Counted from the stretch's first letter, positions 10,465-19,282 are shown. The stretch: DNA of 64,000 nt from Streptomyces sp. Tu 3180 (GCF_009852415.1 NZ_WOXS01000002.1:7542001-7606000); one strand, 5' to 3'. A program made the numbers and translations. The notes: generated by a model not told the origin, from the letters alone.

Positions 10465-11324
10465 GTGAGGTACTCCTTCGCGGGGGCGGGTACGTCGGCG
10501 GGCACCGGGGCGTCGCCGGGCTCCTCGGGCAGGGGGGTGTCGAACGGGGGCGGGCCGGGCGCCGGCTCCTTCGGAGGGGACTGCCCGACCGGGGTCAGCA
10601 GCACGTCCGTACGGCTCGCCGTCAGCAGGGTGCGGTCGGGGACCTCGCGCCAGTGCGGATCGTCGTCGTACGGCTCGGAGGCCACGACGGTGCCGCCGCC
10701 GGGCCGGACGAGGTACCACAGCGTGTCGCCCCAGGCCGTCGCGGTGACGGTGTCGCCGTCGGTGAGCAGCAGGTTGAGCCGGGAGCCGGGGGCCGCCGCG
10801 GCGACCTCCAGGACCGTGTCGGCCAGCGCCCGCCCCTCGGGGACGCCGGCGCGCAGACGGGCGAGGACGAGGGCCCACACGAACGCCGAGTCGTTGCGGG
10901 CCTCCAGCGACAGCACCTCCTCGGCGGCCAGGGACGCGGTGAGGGGCGCGAGTGAGCCCGGCCAGCCCGGTACCGCCCCGTTGTGGCTGAACAGCCAGGT
11001 CCCCGCGGCGAACGGCGCCGCCGCGGCCTCCGCGTCCGCGCCCGAGAGCGTCGCGTCCCGTACGGCGGCGAGCAGCGCCCGGGTGCGGACCACCCGGGCC
11101 AGGTCCGCGAACGACAGGTCCGCCCAGATCGGCCCGGACCTGCGGTACCGCGCGGGCACCGGATCGCCCGGCGCGTACCAGCCCACGCCGAAGCCGTCGG
11201 CGTTGACCGTCCCGTGCCGCTGCCGCCGGGGGGCCCAGGACTGGCGGTACAGGCCGTGCGGCGGCTCCACGAGCAGCTTGCCGAGCGGCTCCCCGGGTCC
11301 CACGTAAGCCACGTGACGGCACAT
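10461..11324 (-). CDS. egtC: Ergothioneine biosynthesis glutamine amidotransferase-type hydrolase
   Basis: 287 residues. Class II amidotransferase fold that removes the gamma-glutamyl group from the EgtB sulfoxide product. N-terminal nucleophile Cys follows the start Met (MCRHVAYVG), then NADGFGVGWY, FSHNGAVPGW and a DSAFVWAL segment typical of the family. The proline-rich C-terminal tail (about 245-287) lies outside the fold. Start overlaps the egtB stop by one base (TGATG); stop overlaps egtD (GTGA). Confidence 0.93.
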   Translation of the reverse strand: MCRHVAYVGPGEPLGKLLVEPPHGLYRQSWAPRRQRHGTVNADGFGVGWYAPGDPVPARYRRSGPIWADLSFADLARVVRTRALLAAVRDATLSGADAEAAAAPFAAGTWLFSHNGAVPGWPGSLAPLTASLAAEEVLSLEARNDSAFVWALVLARLRAGVPEGRALADTVLEVAAAAPGSRLNLLLTDGDTVTATAWGDTLWYLVRPGGGTVVASEPYDDDPHWREVPDRTLLTASRTDVLLTPVGQSPPKEPAPGPPPFDTPLPEEPGDAPVPADVPAPAKEYLT

Positions 11325-12640
11325 CAGACGTCCTCCGAGCGCGCCGTGCGGAAACCGGAGAAGATCTGCCGCCGGATCGGCAGGTCCCAGTTGCGGAACG
11401 TGCCCCGGCAGGCGACCGGGTCCACGGCGAACGAACCACCGCGCAGCACCTTGTGCGCGGATCCGAAGAACACCTCCGAGTACTCCTTGTACGGGAACGC
11501 CTCGAACCCCGGGTACGGCAGGAAGTCGCTCGCCGTCCACTCCCACACGTCGCCGATCAGCTGCCGCACGCCGAGCGGTGACTCGCCGGCCGGGTAGCTC
11601 CCGGCGGGCGCGGGACGCAGGTGCCGCTGGCCGAGGTTGGCGTGCTCGGGCCCGGGGTCGGCGTCGCCCCACGGGTAGCGCGTCGAGCGGTCGCCTGCCG
11701 GGTCGTACCGGGCCGCCTTCTCCCACTCGGCCTCGGTGGGAAGCCGCCGTCCGGCCCAGCGGGCGTAGGCGTCGGCCTCGTACCAGCACACGTGCAGCAC
11801 CGGCTCGTCGGGCGGCACGACCTCGGTGACGCCGAACCGGCGCCGCAGCCACTGCCGGCCGTCACGGCGCCAGAACAGCGGCGCGGTGAGGGAGTTGCGG
11901 CGGACGTGGGCCCAGCCCTGTGCCGTCCACCAGCGCGGGTCGTCGTAGCCGCCGTCCTCGATGAACGCCTGGTACGCGGCGTTCGTCACCGGGATCGTGT
12001 CGATGTGGAAGGGCGGCACCTCGCGCCGGTGCGCGGGGCGTTCGTTGTCCAGCGCCCACGGCTCGGTCGAGGTGCCCATGGTGAACGGGCCGCCCGGGAC
12101 GAGGACTTCGGCCGGACCGGTGAACAGCGGTACCGGGTCCGGGTCCGGGGCGGTCAGGGCCTGCGGCCCCCTGCGGAGCTGATGGGTGATCAGCATGGTC
12201 TCGTCGTGCTGCTGTTCGTGCTGCGCGATCATCCCGAAGGCGAAGCCCGCCTCCGTCAGCCGCGTCCCGTGCAGCGCGGTGCTCTCCAGGACGTCCAGCG
12301 CCCGGCCGCGCACGTCCGCGGCGTACCGGCGCGCCTCGTCCGGCGGCAGCAGCGGCAGCTTCGGGCGTTCGGCGCGCGGGTGCTCGAAGGCGTCGTAGAG
12401 GCTGTCGATCTCGGGCCGTATCGCCTCCTGGCCGGCGACGGCCCGCAGCAGCCACTGCTCCTCCTGGTTGCCGATGTGCGCGAGGTCCCACACCAGCGGC
12501 GACATCAGCGGCGAGTGCTGCGCGGTCAGGTCGGGCTCGTCCACGCAGCCGGTCAGCAGCGTGGTGCGGTCCCGCGCGGTGACCAGCGAGGCGACCGCGC
12601 GCTCACGCAGGGCTTCGGCGTCGAGGGCGGGATCGGTCAT
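11324..12640 (-). CDS. egtB: Ergothioneine sulfoxide synthase (FGE-type iron enzyme)
   Basis: 438 residues. Non-haem iron enzyme joining gamma-glutamylcysteine (or cysteine) to hercynine with O2. N-terminal DinB-like domain with DLAHIGNQEEQWLLR and the iron-binding HX3HXE triad in MIAQHEQQHDETM. C-terminal formylglycine-generating-enzyme-like domain: FTMGTSTEPWALDNERPAH, LPTEAEWEKAARYD, LIGDVWEWTASDF and VLRGGSFAVD. ATG overlaps the egtA stop (ATGA). Confidence 0.95.
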   Translation of the reverse strand: MTDPALDAEALRERAVASLVTARDRTTLLTGCVDEPDLTAQHSPLMSPLVWDLAHIGNQEEQWLLRAVAGQEAIRPEIDSLYDAFEHPRAERPKLPLLPPDEARRYAADVRGRALDVLESTALHGTRLTEAGFAFGMIAQHEQQHDETMLITHQLRRGPQALTAPDPDPVPLFTGPAEVLVPGGPFTMGTSTEPWALDNERPAHRREVPPFHIDTIPVTNAAYQAFIEDGGYDDPRWWTAQGWAHVRRNSLTAPLFWRRDGRQWLRRRFGVTEVVPPDEPVLHVCWYEADAYARWAGRRLPTEAEWEKAARYDPAGDRSTRYPWGDADPGPEHANLGQRHLRPAPAGSYPAGESPLGVRQLIGDVWEWTASDFLPYPGFEAFPYKEYSEVFFGSAHKVLRGGSFAVDPVACRGTFRNWDLPIRRQIFSGFRTARSEDV

Positions 12641-14037
12641 GAGCGGATGTCCTTCCCGTAAGGGTGCGTGCCGTGCGGATGTGTGCCGTGCGGATGTGTG
12701 CGGTGCGGGGGACGGGCGGGTGCGCGCGTGCCGGCGCCGCGGGCCGCCTCGTGCGGACGGCCGTCGCCCGGGTCGCCGCGCAGGTCGTCGAGCAGGTCGT
12801 CCGCCGGGCAGCGGCCCCGGGCGACGTAGCGGTCCTGGTACGCGGCGACCGCGTCCGTGACCCCGGCGGTGGCGCCGAGCCGGGGCAGGGCCCGCAGCGC
12901 CGCCCCGAAACACGTGGCGGCCACCTCGCGCAGCTCCGGGTCGGCCAGCCCGGCACGGGCCGCGTCCCACCACAGCGGGTTGTGCGGCGCGGGCATGCCG
13001 AGGGTCCGCTCGGCCAGTGGTTTCACCGCCCGGTAGGCGGTCTCGGCGGCCTCCGGGTCGTCGAACAGCGCCGCCGTCACCGCCAGCGGCACGATCCAGC
13101 CGTCGTCACCGGGCTGTGCGTCGATCATGCGCAGTTCCAGGTGACCGCGCGGTCTGACCGGCGGGAACAGCGTGGTGAGGTGGTAGTCGAGGTCCTCCCG
13201 GGTCGGCGGCCTGGGCACGCCCGACCTGGCCCACTCCCGGAAGGTCAGCTCCTGCGGGACGTCCCACGGCCCGTCGTCCCGCCGTACGCACATCACCGGT
13301 GCGTCCAGGACGTGCCGGGCCCAGGCGCCGCGCGGGTCGGCGTCCAGCACGGGGCCGCCCGCCCGGCCGGTGCCGAGCTGCGCCCAGCGCAGCTGCCGCG
13401 TGGACAGCCACCCGGTCGGCCGGTGACCGGCGATCGGGGAGTTGGCGAACACGGCCACCAGGACCGCGCCCAGCTGGTGCGCCAGCCACCAGCGCCGTAC
13501 GTGGCCGAGGGGACCGGGCTCCTCGTACCCGGCGTCCAGGCACACCTGCACGGAGGCGGAGGCGCACATCATCGCGCGGCCGGCCGGACCGGTGCGGTCG
13601 AGACAGGTCTCCATGGCGTCGTAGCGCGCCTCGCGCAGGAACCTGCGCGGCGCCCGCCAGGGATCGTGGCCGAGACCGGCGAGGACCAGGCCGTCCTCGC
13701 GCAGCACCGCGCGGACGGCGTCCAGGTCGGCGGAGACGGTACCGATGCACTCCATCAGTGAGGCGGCGGGCGGCGAGCTCAGTTCCAGCTGGCCGCCGGG
13801 CTCGACGGTGAGCGCCGACCTCAGGGGCACGGTCCGTACGGCGGCGTAGGCCGCTTCGAGCCGTTCGGGTGACACGGGGAGCCGCGGGTCGCGCAGCTCG
13901 TGGACGAGCCATTCCACCTCGACGCCGAGGCGGAGCGGCGGCCCGGTCTTGAAACAGATGCCCCGCACCAGGGCCTCCACCTCTGCTTCCGTGACGGCGG
14001 TGCGTGGCTCGGTACGGCCACCTGACGGATCGGACAT
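12637..14037 (-). CDS. egtA: Glutamate-cysteine ligase of ergothioneine pathway, His-rich tail
   Basis: 466 residues. GCS2-type ligase making gamma-glutamylcysteine for EgtB. Supporting segments: LRLGVEVEWLVHEL near residue 40, EPGGQLELSSPPA, MMCASASVQVCLDAG, AVFANSPIAGHRPTGWLSTR and RGHLELRMIDAQPGDDGW. First gene of the operon; its ATG follows GGAGGACCCCGAC. The C-terminal 30 residues are unusual: a THPHG repeat ending THPYG makes a His-rich tail outside the catalytic core. Confidence 0.93.
   Translation of the reverse strand: MSDPSGGRTEPRTAVTEAEVEALVRGICFKTGPPLRLGVEVEWLVHELRDPRLPVSPERLEAAYAAVRTVPLRSALTVEPGGQLELSSPPAASLMECIGTVSADLDAVRAVLREDGLVLAGLGHDPWRAPRRFLREARYDAMETCLDRTGPAGRAMMCASASVQVCLDAGYEEPGPLGHVRRWWLAHQLGAVLVAVFANSPIAGHRPTGWLSTRQLRWAQLGTGRAGGPVLDADPRGAWARHVLDAPVMCVRRDDGPWDVPQELTFREWARSGVPRPPTREDLDYHLTTLFPPVRPRGHLELRMIDAQPGDDGWIVPLAVTAALFDDPEAAETAYRAVKPLAERTLGMPAPHNPLWWDAARAGLADPELREVAATCFGAALRALPRLGATAGVTDAVAAYQDRYVARGRCPADDLLDDLRGDPGDGRPHEAARGAGTRAPARPPHRTHPHGTHPHGTHPYGKDIRS
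12660..12706 (-). repeat. 15-base tandem repeat encoding the EgtA His-rich tail
   Basis: About three copies of a 15-base unit (GTGCCGTGCGGATGT on the plus strand) within the last 60 bases of egtA. In frame on the minus strand they encode Thr-His-Pro-His-Gly. Being a multiple of three, copy number can vary without breaking the gene. Confidence 0.75.
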
Positions 14038-14335
14038 GTCGGGGTCCTCCTGGGTTCCACCATGCCGCCGGCCCGGAGATCGGTGGTCCGGGCCGGCATC
14101 GACGCGTCCACCCAAAGCCCTCACGCCGCCCGGCACAAGAGTGCCTGGCGGCGCGTTCCGGGGCGGTCGTCCTTCCGCTCCGCCCGTTCCACAGGGCTTT
14201 CCCGCCCGTTTCCCGGGCTCGGCGGGCGGAGGAAACTCCGTTGCGCCGCGTCACCAGCATCGCTCAGGATGCCTGCGTGAGCACGACGGGGAAGAACGCG
14301 CGACGCGCGGTCACGGCGCGCACGGGGGTCGCGGC

Positions 14336-15235
14336 GTGAGCGCGCGTCTGCGCGGCATCGCACGCGAGACCGAGGAGATCGTGGCGGTGGGGGGCTACCG
14401 CGCGCCGGACGGGCGGGAGGTGTCCCTCCTGGCGGCGATCGAGGCCGCGCGGGAGGGCACGCGGACGTACGGGCCGGATCCGGTCCCGTTCCCGGCGTTC
14501 CGGCCGGCGGACACCCGGATCGAGGTCACCGGCGAGAGCAGTCTCCAGGCCGCGCGACGGCTCGCGGGCCGCTCGCCCGCCCCCGTCGGAGGGCCCGCCG
14601 TGCTGAACTTCGCCTCCGCGCGCAATCCCGGCGGAGGCTACCTCAACGGCGCCCAGGCCCAGGAGGAGGCCCTGTGCCGCGCCTCCGCGCTGTACACCTG
14701 CCTGCTGCGGGCCCAGGACCACTACTACGACCACCACCGCGCCCACCGCGACCCGTTCTACACGGACCGGGTGATCCACTCGCCCGCCGTGCCCGTCTTC
14801 CGCGACGACCGCGGCCGTCTCCTGGACGAGCCGTTCACGGCCGGCTTCCTCACCTCGCCCGCACCCAACGCGGGGGTCGTCCTGCGGACGGTGCCGGAGC
14901 GCGCGGGGGAACTGCCCCGCGCCCTGGCTGTGCGCGCCGAGCGCGTCCTGGAGACCGCCGTGGCCCACGGCTACCGGCGGCTGGTGCTCGGCGCATGGGG
15001 ATGCGGCGTCTTCCGCAACGACCCGGCCCAGGTGGCGGCGGCCTTCCGGGCGCTGCTGGAGCCCGGCGCGCGCTTCGCGGGCGCCTTCGAGCACGTGGTC
15101 TTCGGGATCCTGGACCGCACGCGCCGGAACGAGGTCCGCGCCGCGTTCGAACGGGTCCTCGCGGACCTCGTCCCGGGGGCGGCGGGGATCAGCTCCAGCC
15201 GTACCGCTCCCGCAGCCGCTGACGCACGAGGTTGA
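14336..15235 (+). CDS. PARG-like macrodomain protein (TIGR02452/DUF2263 family)
   Basis: 299 residues from GTG 14336. The N-terminus (MSARLRGIARETEEIV...GYRAPDGREVSL) is the family's microbial PARG N-terminal region. The catalytic signature GGG-X7-QEE is complete at residues 99-111 (GGGYLNGAQAQEE). Later LGAWGCGVFRNDPAQVAAAF closes the ADP-ribose pocket. Bacterial PARG-type proteins cleave poly- or ADP-ribose; target unknown. Its last 47 bases overlap the converging pemK-like gene. Divergent from egtA across 298 bases that show nothing else I can name. Confidence 0.82.
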   Translation: MSARLRGIARETEEIVAVGGYRAPDGREVSLLAAIEAAREGTRTYGPDPVPFPAFRPADTRIEVTGESSLQAARRLAGRSPAPVGGPAVLNFASARNPGGGYLNGAQAQEEALCRASALYTCLLRAQDHYYDHHRAHRDPFYTDRVIHSPAVPVFRDDRGRLLDEPFTAGFLTSPAPNAGVVLRTVPERAGELPRALAVRAERVLETAVAHGYRRLVLGAWGCGVFRNDPAQVAAAFRALLEPGARFAGAFEHVVFGILDRTRRNEVRAAFERVLADLVPGAAGISSSRTAPAAADARG

Positions 15236-15635
15236 ACCGCATCCGGTCCAGGGCGCACGCCTCCCGGCGCATGCCCTCCTCGTGCAGCCGCAGCACCCGG
15301 TCGACGGCGACCCACGACTCCCGGCCCGACCGGTCCCACGGCCCGCTGCCGATCGGCACCCAGTCCCGGTCCCCGGCGTGCCGCCTGCTGGACAACTGCA
15401 CGGCGAGGAAGGTCCCGGCCGCCTCACGGGCGACGACGAGCACCGGACGGTCCTTGCCCCGGCCGTCGTTCTCCTCGTAGGGCACCCACGTCCAGACGAT
15501 CTCCCCGGGATCGGGGTCGCCGTCGTGGGCGGGCGAGTACTCGGTGCGCACCCGGCCCACCTCGCGGGGTGCGGCCTCGACGGTGGCGGAGGGGCCGTGG
15601 CGGCCCGGGGCGTCCTCGGTGCTGTAGGCGGTCAC
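15189..15635 (-). CDS. PemK/MazF-like protein
   Basis: 148 residues. The C-terminal about 110 residues match the PemK/MazF fold: GEIVWTWVPYEENDGRGKDRPVLVVAREA, then AVQLSSRRH and a WVAVDRVLRLHEE strand-helix. The N-terminal 35 residues are an extra tail. Family members are ribosome-independent mRNA endonucleases, but no antitoxin gene is adjacent, so whether it is toxic is open. GTG 15635 is preferred because the match starts soon after; the ribosome-binding site is weak. Its 3' end overlaps the convergent macrodomain gene. Confidence 0.72.
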   Translation of the reverse strand: MTAYSTEDAPGRHGPSATVEAAPREVGRVRTEYSPAHDGDPDPGEIVWTWVPYEENDGRGKDRPVLVVAREAAGTFLAVQLSSRRHAGDRDWVPIGSGPWDRSGRESWVAVDRVLRLHEEGMRREACALDRMRFNLVRQRLRERYGWS

Positions 15636-15838
15636 GGGCGTACCGTACGGGACGCCCCGCCCCCGCCGGCCGGCCCCCCGGGTGGTGCGAGGCCGGGCAT
15701 CGCCCGGCAGGCGTCCGCCCCGTACGCGGTGGCCTTCGGCGGGCACGTCGCCTTCCCGGTCCCCTGCCGGCGTACCTGGGGAGCACGGGTCTTCCCCGCC
15801 CCGTCGTTCGACCCCGGTGTGCGGGGAACCCCGGTGCC

Positions 15839-16375
15839 ATGGGCAAGACAGCACTGATCGTCATCGACATGATCAACACCTACGACCACCCGGACGCCGA
15901 GCTGCTGCTCCCGTCCGCGGAGTCGGTCGTACCCGTCGTCTCCGGCCTGCTGGAACGGGCGCGGCGACGGGACGTGCCGGTGATCTACGTCAACGACAAC
16001 TTCGGCGAGTGGCGCTCCCACCACGGCGAGCTGCTCGACCGGGCCCTGGCGGGCCCGCACGCCCACCTCGTCGAGCCGCTGCGGCCGGACGACTCCTCCC
16101 TCTTCGTCGTCAAGGCCCGCCACTCGATCTTCTTCGAGACCCCGCTCGCCTATCTGCTCGGCCAGCAGGGCGTGGAGCGGCTCGTGCTGTGCGGCCAGGT
16201 GACGGAACAGTGCGTCCTCTACTCCTCGCTCGACGCGCACATCCGCCACTTCGACGTCACCGTGCCGCGGGACGCCGTCGCCCACATCCACGCCGACCTC
16301 GCGGACGCCGCCCTGCGGATGATGGAACGCAACATGGGCGCGCACGTGTGCGACAGCCGGGAACTGTGGAACTGA
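15839..16375 (+). CDS. Isochorismatase-family cysteine hydrolase
   Basis: 178 residues. Catalytic triad residues are visible: Asp10 in LIVIDMINTYDH, Lys in FVVKARHSIFFETPL, and Cys in VLCGQVTEQCVLYSSLDA. The group includes nicotinamidase-like and isochorismatase-like hydrolases; the lack of the metal-binding DxHxxH motif argues against nicotinamidase. ATG chosen because the conserved start MGKTALIVIDM begins there. Stand-alone. Confidence 0.88.
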   Translation: MGKTALIVIDMINTYDHPDAELLLPSAESVVPVVSGLLERARRRDVPVIYVNDNFGEWRSHHGELLDRALAGPHAHLVEPLRPDDSSLFVVKARHSIFFETPLAYLLGQQGVERLVLCGQVTEQCVLYSSLDAHIRHFDVTVPRDAVAHIHADLADAALRMMERNMGAHVCDSRELWN

Positions 16376-16411
16376 CGGCGCGGCCACGCGCGGCGGGACG
16401 ACACTGGAGCC

Positions 16412-17215
16412 ATGAGCCGCGCCCCCGCCCCGCCCCGCGACGTCCGCGCCTACCTGGACGAGCTGACCCGCCGCACCCGTGCCGTCTGCGGCCCCCACCT
16501 GGTGAGCGTCCTCGCCGTCGGGTCCCTCGCGCTCGGCGACTACCGGCACGGACGCAGCGATGTCGACGTGACGGCGGTGGTGGCCCCCTCCCTTCCCCGG
16601 CGGGCGCTGCCCGACCTGGCCGGGGCACTGGCCCACCCCGCCCTGCCCTGTCCCGCGGCCGGGCTGGAACTGGTCGTGTACCCGGCCGGGTTCGCCGCCC
16701 GTCCGTCGGGGGAGGCGGGGTACCTGATGGACCTCAACACCGGCCCGTCGCTGCCCGGGCGGGTCAGCTACGACCCGCAGGAGTCACCGGAGTTCTGGTA
16801 CGTCCTCGACCGTTCCATCGCCCACCAGAGCGGTCTGCCGCTGTTCGGCAGGCCGGTGCGGGAGGTGATCGCCGCGCCGGGGCGGCCCGCCGTGCTCGCC
16901 GCGCTCCGGGCCTCCGTGCGGGAACACGCCGCCGGTGAGGGGCACGTCGCCGACAACCGCGTGCTCAACGGCTGCCGTTCCGTGGTGTACTGCCGCACGG
17001 GACGCTGGTTCGCCAAACGCAGGGCGGCCGAGACGATCGCCGCCGGCGAGGAGGCGTTCCGGCCGCTCGTCGAGGACGCGCTGCGCAGCTTCGAACGCCC
17101 CCGGGAGGCCGCGCTCCCGCTGCCCCCGGCACGGGTGCGGGACTTCCTGGGCTGGGTGGCCGAACGCGTCGAGGAGGCCGCCGGGACCGCGGGCGGCTCC
17201 ACCGGCTCGCGGTGA
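16412..17215 (+). CDS. Nucleotidyltransferase-fold protein, aminoglycoside adenylyltransferase-like
   Basis: 267 residues. N-terminal nucleotidyltransferase motif GSLALGDYRHGRSDVDVTAVV (GS...SDxD, metal-binding carboxylates) and a C-terminal helical domain with DNRVLNGCRSVVYCRTGRWFAKRRAAE, the arrangement of AadA-type adenylyltransferases. Whether it modifies an antibiotic is unknown; such genes are common in Streptomyces without a proven resistance role. Thirty-six bases downstream of the isochorismatase gene, possibly co-transcribed. Confidence 0.8.
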   Translation: MSRAPAPPRDVRAYLDELTRRTRAVCGPHLVSVLAVGSLALGDYRHGRSDVDVTAVVAPSLPRRALPDLAGALAHPALPCPAAGLELVVYPAGFAARPSGEAGYLMDLNTGPSLPGRVSYDPQESPEFWYVLDRSIAHQSGLPLFGRPVREVIAAPGRPAVLAALRASVREHAAGEGHVADNRVLNGCRSVVYCRTGRWFAKRRAAETIAAGEEAFRPLVEDALRSFERPREAALPLPPARVRDFLGWVAERVEEAAGTAGGSTGSR

Positions 17216-17316
17216 CGGCGGGCGCACGGCCGCGCGGCACCGGCGGCCACGCCCGTGCCCGTCCCGTGCCCGTCCCGTGCCCGCGGTCCGGCCCGGGCGC
17301 CGTCCGCCGTGCCGGA

Positions 17317-17520
17317 TCAGGCCGCGTGCCGCCCCCGATGGGCGTGCCGCCCGCCCGCCGACGAGGACGCCGCGGACGGACCGCCCCGGCCTCCCGGCAG
17401 AACGCGAAGACGGGGCCGGCGGGGCGGTTCGCCCCCCTTCAGCAGCCGGTCCTCGATGTGCGTCATGACAAGCAGCAGCAGCCCCAGCCCGGGCAGCAGC
17501 AGCAGCGCGACGGCCAGCAC
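17317..17520 (-). CDS. Small single-pass membrane protein
   Basis: 67 residues from a GTG preceded by AGGGGAGGGACACC, a strong ribosome-binding site. Residues 2-19 (LAVALLLLPGLGLLLLVM) form one membrane segment followed by HIEDRLLK and a basic, Gly/Arg/His-rich tail likely in the cytoplasm. I recognise the pattern from other Streptomyces hypothetical proteins but know no function. The plus-strand side of the interval holds three near-copies of CCCGTGCCCGT (17252-17282). Confidence 0.6.
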   Translation of the reverse strand: MLAVALLLLPGLGLLLLVMTHIEDRLLKGGEPPRRPRLRVLPGGRGGPSAASSSAGGRHAHRGRHAA

Positions 17521-17710
17521 GGTGTCCCTCCCCTGAAACGGTGTGCCGTCCGGGTGCCCCGGAGAACGGGGATCAGCCCCACCGCGCCGCCGTAATCCGG
17601 TCGACGGGCGCGGGGGACGTCGCCTAGGCTCCGGCGTGCGGCATCGCGTGTCGGTCACCGGTCGGGTGAGGCATGGAGGCGCCGCGGATGCCCGTGGAGG
17701 CATTGACATC

Positions 17711-18139
17711 ATGTCAGTCGAATTCGACCACACCATCGTTCTCGCCCGTGACCGCGAGAGGTCCGCCCGTTTCCTCGCGGAGGTCCTGGGCCTGGAGGTC
17801 GGCGAGCCGGCCGGGATGTTCCTGCCGGTGACGACCGCCAACGGCGTCACCCTGGACTTCGCGACCGTCGACGCCGACATCCCCGTGCAGCACTACGCGT
17901 TCCTCGTCTCCGAGGACGAGTTCGACGCGATCCTCGCCCGGCTCGTGGACGCCGGGATCCCCATCCAGGCCGATCCGCACGGACGGCACCCGCGCCGGAT
18001 CAACCGCAACGACGGCGGACGCGGCGTGTACTTCAGGGATCCGGCCGGACACGGCCTCGAGGCCCTCACGCGGCCGTACGGCAGTGACCCGGCCTCACCG
18101 TTGAACGGCACGACGGAGGAGGTCCCCGGAGCGGTGTAG
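17711..18139 (+). CDS. VOC-family (glyoxalase/dioxygenase fold) protein
   Basis: 142 residues. Vicinal-oxygen-chelate fold: FDHTIVLARDRERSARFLAEVLGLEV, the strand VQHYAFLVSEDEFDAIL and the terminal YFRDPAGHGLEALTRP. Possible metal ligands are His8 (FDH), His in VQHYAF and Glu in GLEALT, which are present. ATG 17711 chosen over the longer open frame because the fold begins at its fifth residue. Substrate unknown. Confidence 0.85.
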   Translation: MSVEFDHTIVLARDRERSARFLAEVLGLEVGEPAGMFLPVTTANGVTLDFATVDADIPVQHYAFLVSEDEFDAILARLVDAGIPIQADPHGRHPRRINRNDGGRGVYFRDPAGHGLEALTRPYGSDPASPLNGTTEEVPGAV

Positions 18140-18152
18140 GCGGGGCCCGGTC

Positions 18153-18208
18153 CCGGAGACGGCCGGGGCGGGGCGCGACCCGTCCCGCCCCGGCCGGCCG
18201 GTCTCCGG
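18153..18208 (+). terminator. Large two-tier hairpin after the VOC gene
   Basis: Inner stem GGCCGGGGCGGG / CCCGCCCCGGCC (12 pairs, 11-base loop, 18161-18195) is extended by an outer stem CCGGAGAC / GTCTCCGG with a GGCCG bulge on the 3' side. It lies 14 bases after the VOC stop and before the CBS gene, so termination is the simplest reading. Confidence 0.55.
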
Positions 18209-18316
18209 CCGCGCGCCGGCACCGGGCACCGCCCGGCGGGCGGTTTACGCACCGCGCTGCGGGCTACGCGGCGGACACGGGGGAAGACCCGCCCGACCCG
18301 TTCCCGGGAGGTGCCC

Positions 18317-18742
18317 ATGACCCGGCGGATACGGGACGTGATGTCACCGGACACCGCGTCCGTGGAGCCCATGACCACGGTGGCGCGGGCGGCGCGCCTG
18401 ATGCGCGAGCGGGACGTCGGCGACGTGCTGGTGGCGTACGACTGCGACCTCTTCGGCGTGCTCACCGACCGCGACATCGTGCTGCGGGCCGTCGCGGAGG
18501 GGCACGACCCGGAGGCCACGACGGTCGGTTCCCTGTGCACGCGCCCGCCCCTGGTGACGCTCGCCCCCGAGGACACCACCGATCACGCCGTCGAGCTGAT
18601 GCGGCGGTACGCCGTGCGCCGGCTCCCGGTCGTCGAACGCGGCGGATGCCCCGTCGGCGTGGTCAGCCTCGGCGACCTCGCCGCCACCGAGGACCCGCAC
18701 TCCGCGCTGGCGGACATCAGCAGGGCGGCCCCGACCCACTGA
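18317..18742 (+). CDS. Two-CBS-domain protein
   Basis: 141 residues consisting of a pair of CBS motifs: IRDVMSPDTASVEPMTTVARAARLMRERDVGDVLVA with GVLTDRDIVLRAV, then LCTRPPLVTLAPEDTTDHAVELMRRYAVRRLPVVE with GVVSLGDLAAT. Such stand-alone Bateman modules bind adenine nucleotides or SAM. ATG 18317 sits 6 bases after GGGAGG; an in-frame GTG at 18311 would lie inside that site. Confidence 0.88.
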   Translation: MTRRIRDVMSPDTASVEPMTTVARAARLMRERDVGDVLVAYDCDLFGVLTDRDIVLRAVAEGHDPEATTVGSLCTRPPLVTLAPEDTTDHAVELMRRYAVRRLPVVERGGCPVGVVSLGDLAATEDPHSALADISRAAPTH

Positions 18743-18763
18743 CGCCCGCCGGCCGCCGTGTGT

Positions 18764-19216
18764 TCAGCGCTGGTAGAGCCCCACCAGCGTGCCGCTGGCG
18801 ATCTGCGCCCTGTCGACCGCCTCGTGCACCTGTTCCGCGCGGGGCGCGTCGGGCAGGACGCACGGTTCGGCGAGGGCGTAGAGCCGGAAGTAGTAGTGGT
18901 GCGCGTCGTCCCCCGGGGGAGGGTGCGGTCCGCCCCAGCCGCGCTCGCCGTAGCCGTTGACCAGCTCGGTCCCCCGCGGGGGGCTCTGTCCCGCCGCGAC
19001 CCCGTCGCTGTGGGGGTCGATCCCCACCACGATCCAGTGCACGAAGGTGCCCGACGGCGCGTCGGGATCCTCGCACAACAGCACCAGCTCCGCCGCGTCG
19101 TCCGGCACCCCGTTCCAGGTCAGCGAGGGGGAGACGTTGGGCCCCTCGTACGCGTACCGGCGCGCGATGAAGGAGTGGTCGTTGAAGGCGTCACTGCCGA
19201 TGTCGATGCCGCTCAT
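18764..19216 (-). CDS. YbhB/YbcL-type Raf kinase inhibitor-like (PEBP) protein
   Basis: 150 residues covering the whole bacterial PEBP fold: GPNVSPSLTWNGVPDDAAEL, the ligand-pocket motif DPDAPSGTFVHWIVVGID, ELVNGYGERGWGGPHPPPGD and HHYYFRLYAL. Bacterial members bind anionic ligands; physiological role uncertain. Converges with the CBS gene. Confidence 0.93.
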   Translation of the reverse strand: MSGIDIGSDAFNDHSFIARRYAYEGPNVSPSLTWNGVPDDAAELVLLCEDPDAPSGTFVHWIVVGIDPHSDGVAAGQSPPRGTELVNGYGERGWGGPHPPPGDDAHHYYFRLYALAEPCVLPDAPRAEQVHEAVDRAQIASGTLVGLYQR

Positions 19217-19282
19217 GTGCCCCGGGGTACCCCAGGCGCCCCGCGGGCATGCGGCGTCCGCCGGGGCACCGGGGGGCGTCGC

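Noticed and set aside
12660..12706. CRISPR-like or noncoding repeat array
   Set aside because: The repeats are 15 bases, in frame, without spacers, inside the egtA coding sequence.
17252..17282. Direct repeats CCCGTGCCCGT as an attachment or replication site
   Set aside because: Only about 2.8 copies of a GC-rich unit between two convergent genes, with no integrase or other supporting signal.
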